Assembly: GCA_902770245.1 (NCBI GenBank) | Contig: CACXSS010000048.1 | Span: 1 to 34,465, forward strand | Length of the DNA stretch: 34,465 nucleotides | Source: an uncultured Planctomycetota bacterium | Lineage (GTDB): Bacteria; Planctomycetota; Planctomycetia; Pirellulales; Thermoguttaceae | Direction: 5' to 3' | Shown here: positions 33,876 to 34,465 of the stretch, one piece after another | Layout of the letters: every line of letters starts with the position of its first letter | Position numbering within the stretch: the stretch's first letter is position 1 | Notes under the pieces: model-generated | What the model was told of the DNA's origin: nothing | Database searches by the model: none | Seen by the model: the letters and a program-made list of their open reading frames with translations, nothing else | Program-made: the position numbers and the translations under genes

Positions 33876-34334
33876 ATGTCTATAGACAATTTAAGTTTAG
33901 CGCATACGGTATGGAATTGTAAGTACCATATCGTCTTTGCACCCAAGTACCGAAGGCAAGTCTTCTTCGGTGAAAAAAGAATGGAAATCGGAAAGATTTT
34001 AAGAAAGCTTTGCGATTTCAAACAAGTCACTATAGTAGAAGCCGAGGTGTGTCCAGACCATGTTCACATGCTCGTGGAGATTCCCCCAAAAATGTCTGTT
34101 TCTGGTTTTGTGGGATATCTTAAAGGCAAATCATCTTTGATTATTTACCAACGATGGGGAAATCTGAAATTCAAATACAGAAACAGAGAGTTTTGGTGTA
34201 GAGGCTATTATGTGGATACGGTTGGCAAGAATAAAGCCAAAATAGCCGAATACATCAGGAATCAACTCAAAGAGGATGAAGCGGTTGTCCAACTGACAAT
34301 CGACTTCGACGAAGACCCGTTTACGGGTAGCTAG
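33876..34334 (+). CDS. tnpA: IS200-type Y1 transposase TnpA
   Basis: Encodes 152 aa, normal for the family. An HUH single-strand transposase: CPDHVHMLVEIP supplies H62 and H64, and Y127 in AEYIRNQ is the catalytic tyrosine. The N-terminus SLAHTVWNCKYHIVFAPKYRRQVF is typical of IS200 TnpA, as is FWCRGYYVDTVG. It acts as a dimer and cuts and rejoins single-stranded element ends at their hairpins. It has a strong AAAGGAG site, but that site is buried in a hairpin (33826-33872). All catalytic residues are intact, so it is probably active. Confidence 0.95.
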   Translation: MSIDNLSLAHTVWNCKYHIVFAPKYRRQVFFGEKRMEIGKILRKLCDFKQVTIVEAEVCPDHVHMLVEIPPKMSVSGFVGYLKGKSSLIIYQRWGNLKFKYRNREFWCRGYYVDTVGKNKAKIAEYIRNQLKEDEAVVQLTIDFDEDPFTGS

Positions 34335-34378
34335 GGACCAAAGCAAGCGGTGGTCCGTTTTCGCCCTTGAGGAGGGCG
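34335..34378 (+). terminator. double hairpin after tnpA
   Basis: GGACCA (34335-34340) with TGGTCC (34351-34356), and CGCCCT (34362-34367) with AGGGCG (34373-34378). No long T-run follows the second stem. It may be a transcription stop or protect the 3' end. Confidence 0.5.
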
Positions 34379-34465
34379 GCTAGAATAGAGGGCTATTATC
34401 TGCACGTCTATGAAAAACCACCGGATTGTCTGGTGGATATTTATTCATGTTATAAAAAGTTTACA

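Larger units (their letters stand above)
33765..34440 (+). mobile_element. IS200/IS605-family insertion sequence (IS200-like, tnpA only)
   Basis: About 680 bases, fitting IS200 (~700). The left end has hairpin CCCCAGA-TAG-TCTGGGG (33772-33788), the right end an imperfect hairpin CCACC...GGTGG (34418-34436) with similar core GATTGTCTGG. A single transposase is inside; there is no tnpB. Exact cleavage sites cannot be fixed from one copy, and no target duplication is expected for this family. It interrupts the PQQ propeller gene. A CATCGT/ACGATG repeat (33744-33759) lies next to the left boundary and could be target or element. Confidence 0.82.

Overview
This window looks like a chromosomal segment of a planctomycete, probably of the Pirellulales type. 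That assignment is an inference from gene content: a GspF-led pseudopilin operon ending in a giant GspK-like protein, a large membrane protein pairing a J-like N-terminus with two SUMF1/FGE-like domains, a Rho factor with a long Asn/Gly-rich N-terminus, a receiver-like family with a WCEGERRTG motif, and weak or absent Shine-Dalgarno sites on many genes. No rRNA, tRNA or CRISPR array was seen.

Left part (1-3400, minus strand): a Tat cassette (two TatA/B-like subunits, then a Nudix hydrolase overlapping by one base) and a Na/Pi cotransporter with a PhoU-like partner. Each pair has a recognisable sigma70-type promoter.

3472-8505 (plus strand): the most unusual part. Two tandem paralogues share a nearly identical Ras-like GTPase domain plus a four-Cys zinc ribbon, but have unrelated C-termini (a PH-like globular domain in one; a membrane anchor plus a periplasmic-type domain in the other). 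A third membrane-anchored protein of unknown function follows. I read this as an undescribed membrane-associated paired-GTPase module, possibly related to the GTPase-centred conflict or signalling systems of multicellular-type bacteria.

8507-18518 (minus strand): a type II secretion/type IV pilus-like operon from a strong promoter at 18518-18490. The order is gspF, gspG-like, a pseudopilin with an apparent frameshift, a gspH-like gene, a PilV/GspI-like gene, the giant GspK-like gene, a terminator, and then a receiver-like protein. The assembly ATPase, secretin and prepilin peptidase are not in the window.

19009-22963 (plus strand): one large gene with a J-like domain, TM segment, acidic linker and two SUMF1-like domains, under a promoter carrying a perfect palindrome between -35 and -10. 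23011-27097 (minus strand) is a rho - divergent RNase HII - aroA operon with a roughly 290-nt leader. It is followed to the right by a sugar-phosphate isomerase-like gene and an SppA-type peptidase.

Right end (29750-34465): an accessory-looking area. Two inverted copies of a degenerate heptanucleotide repeat element flank a small helical protein gene and a secreted GH16 beta-glucanase. A PQQ/beta-propeller gene is cut off at its 5' end by an IS200-type element whose transposase ribosome-binding site is locked in a hairpin.
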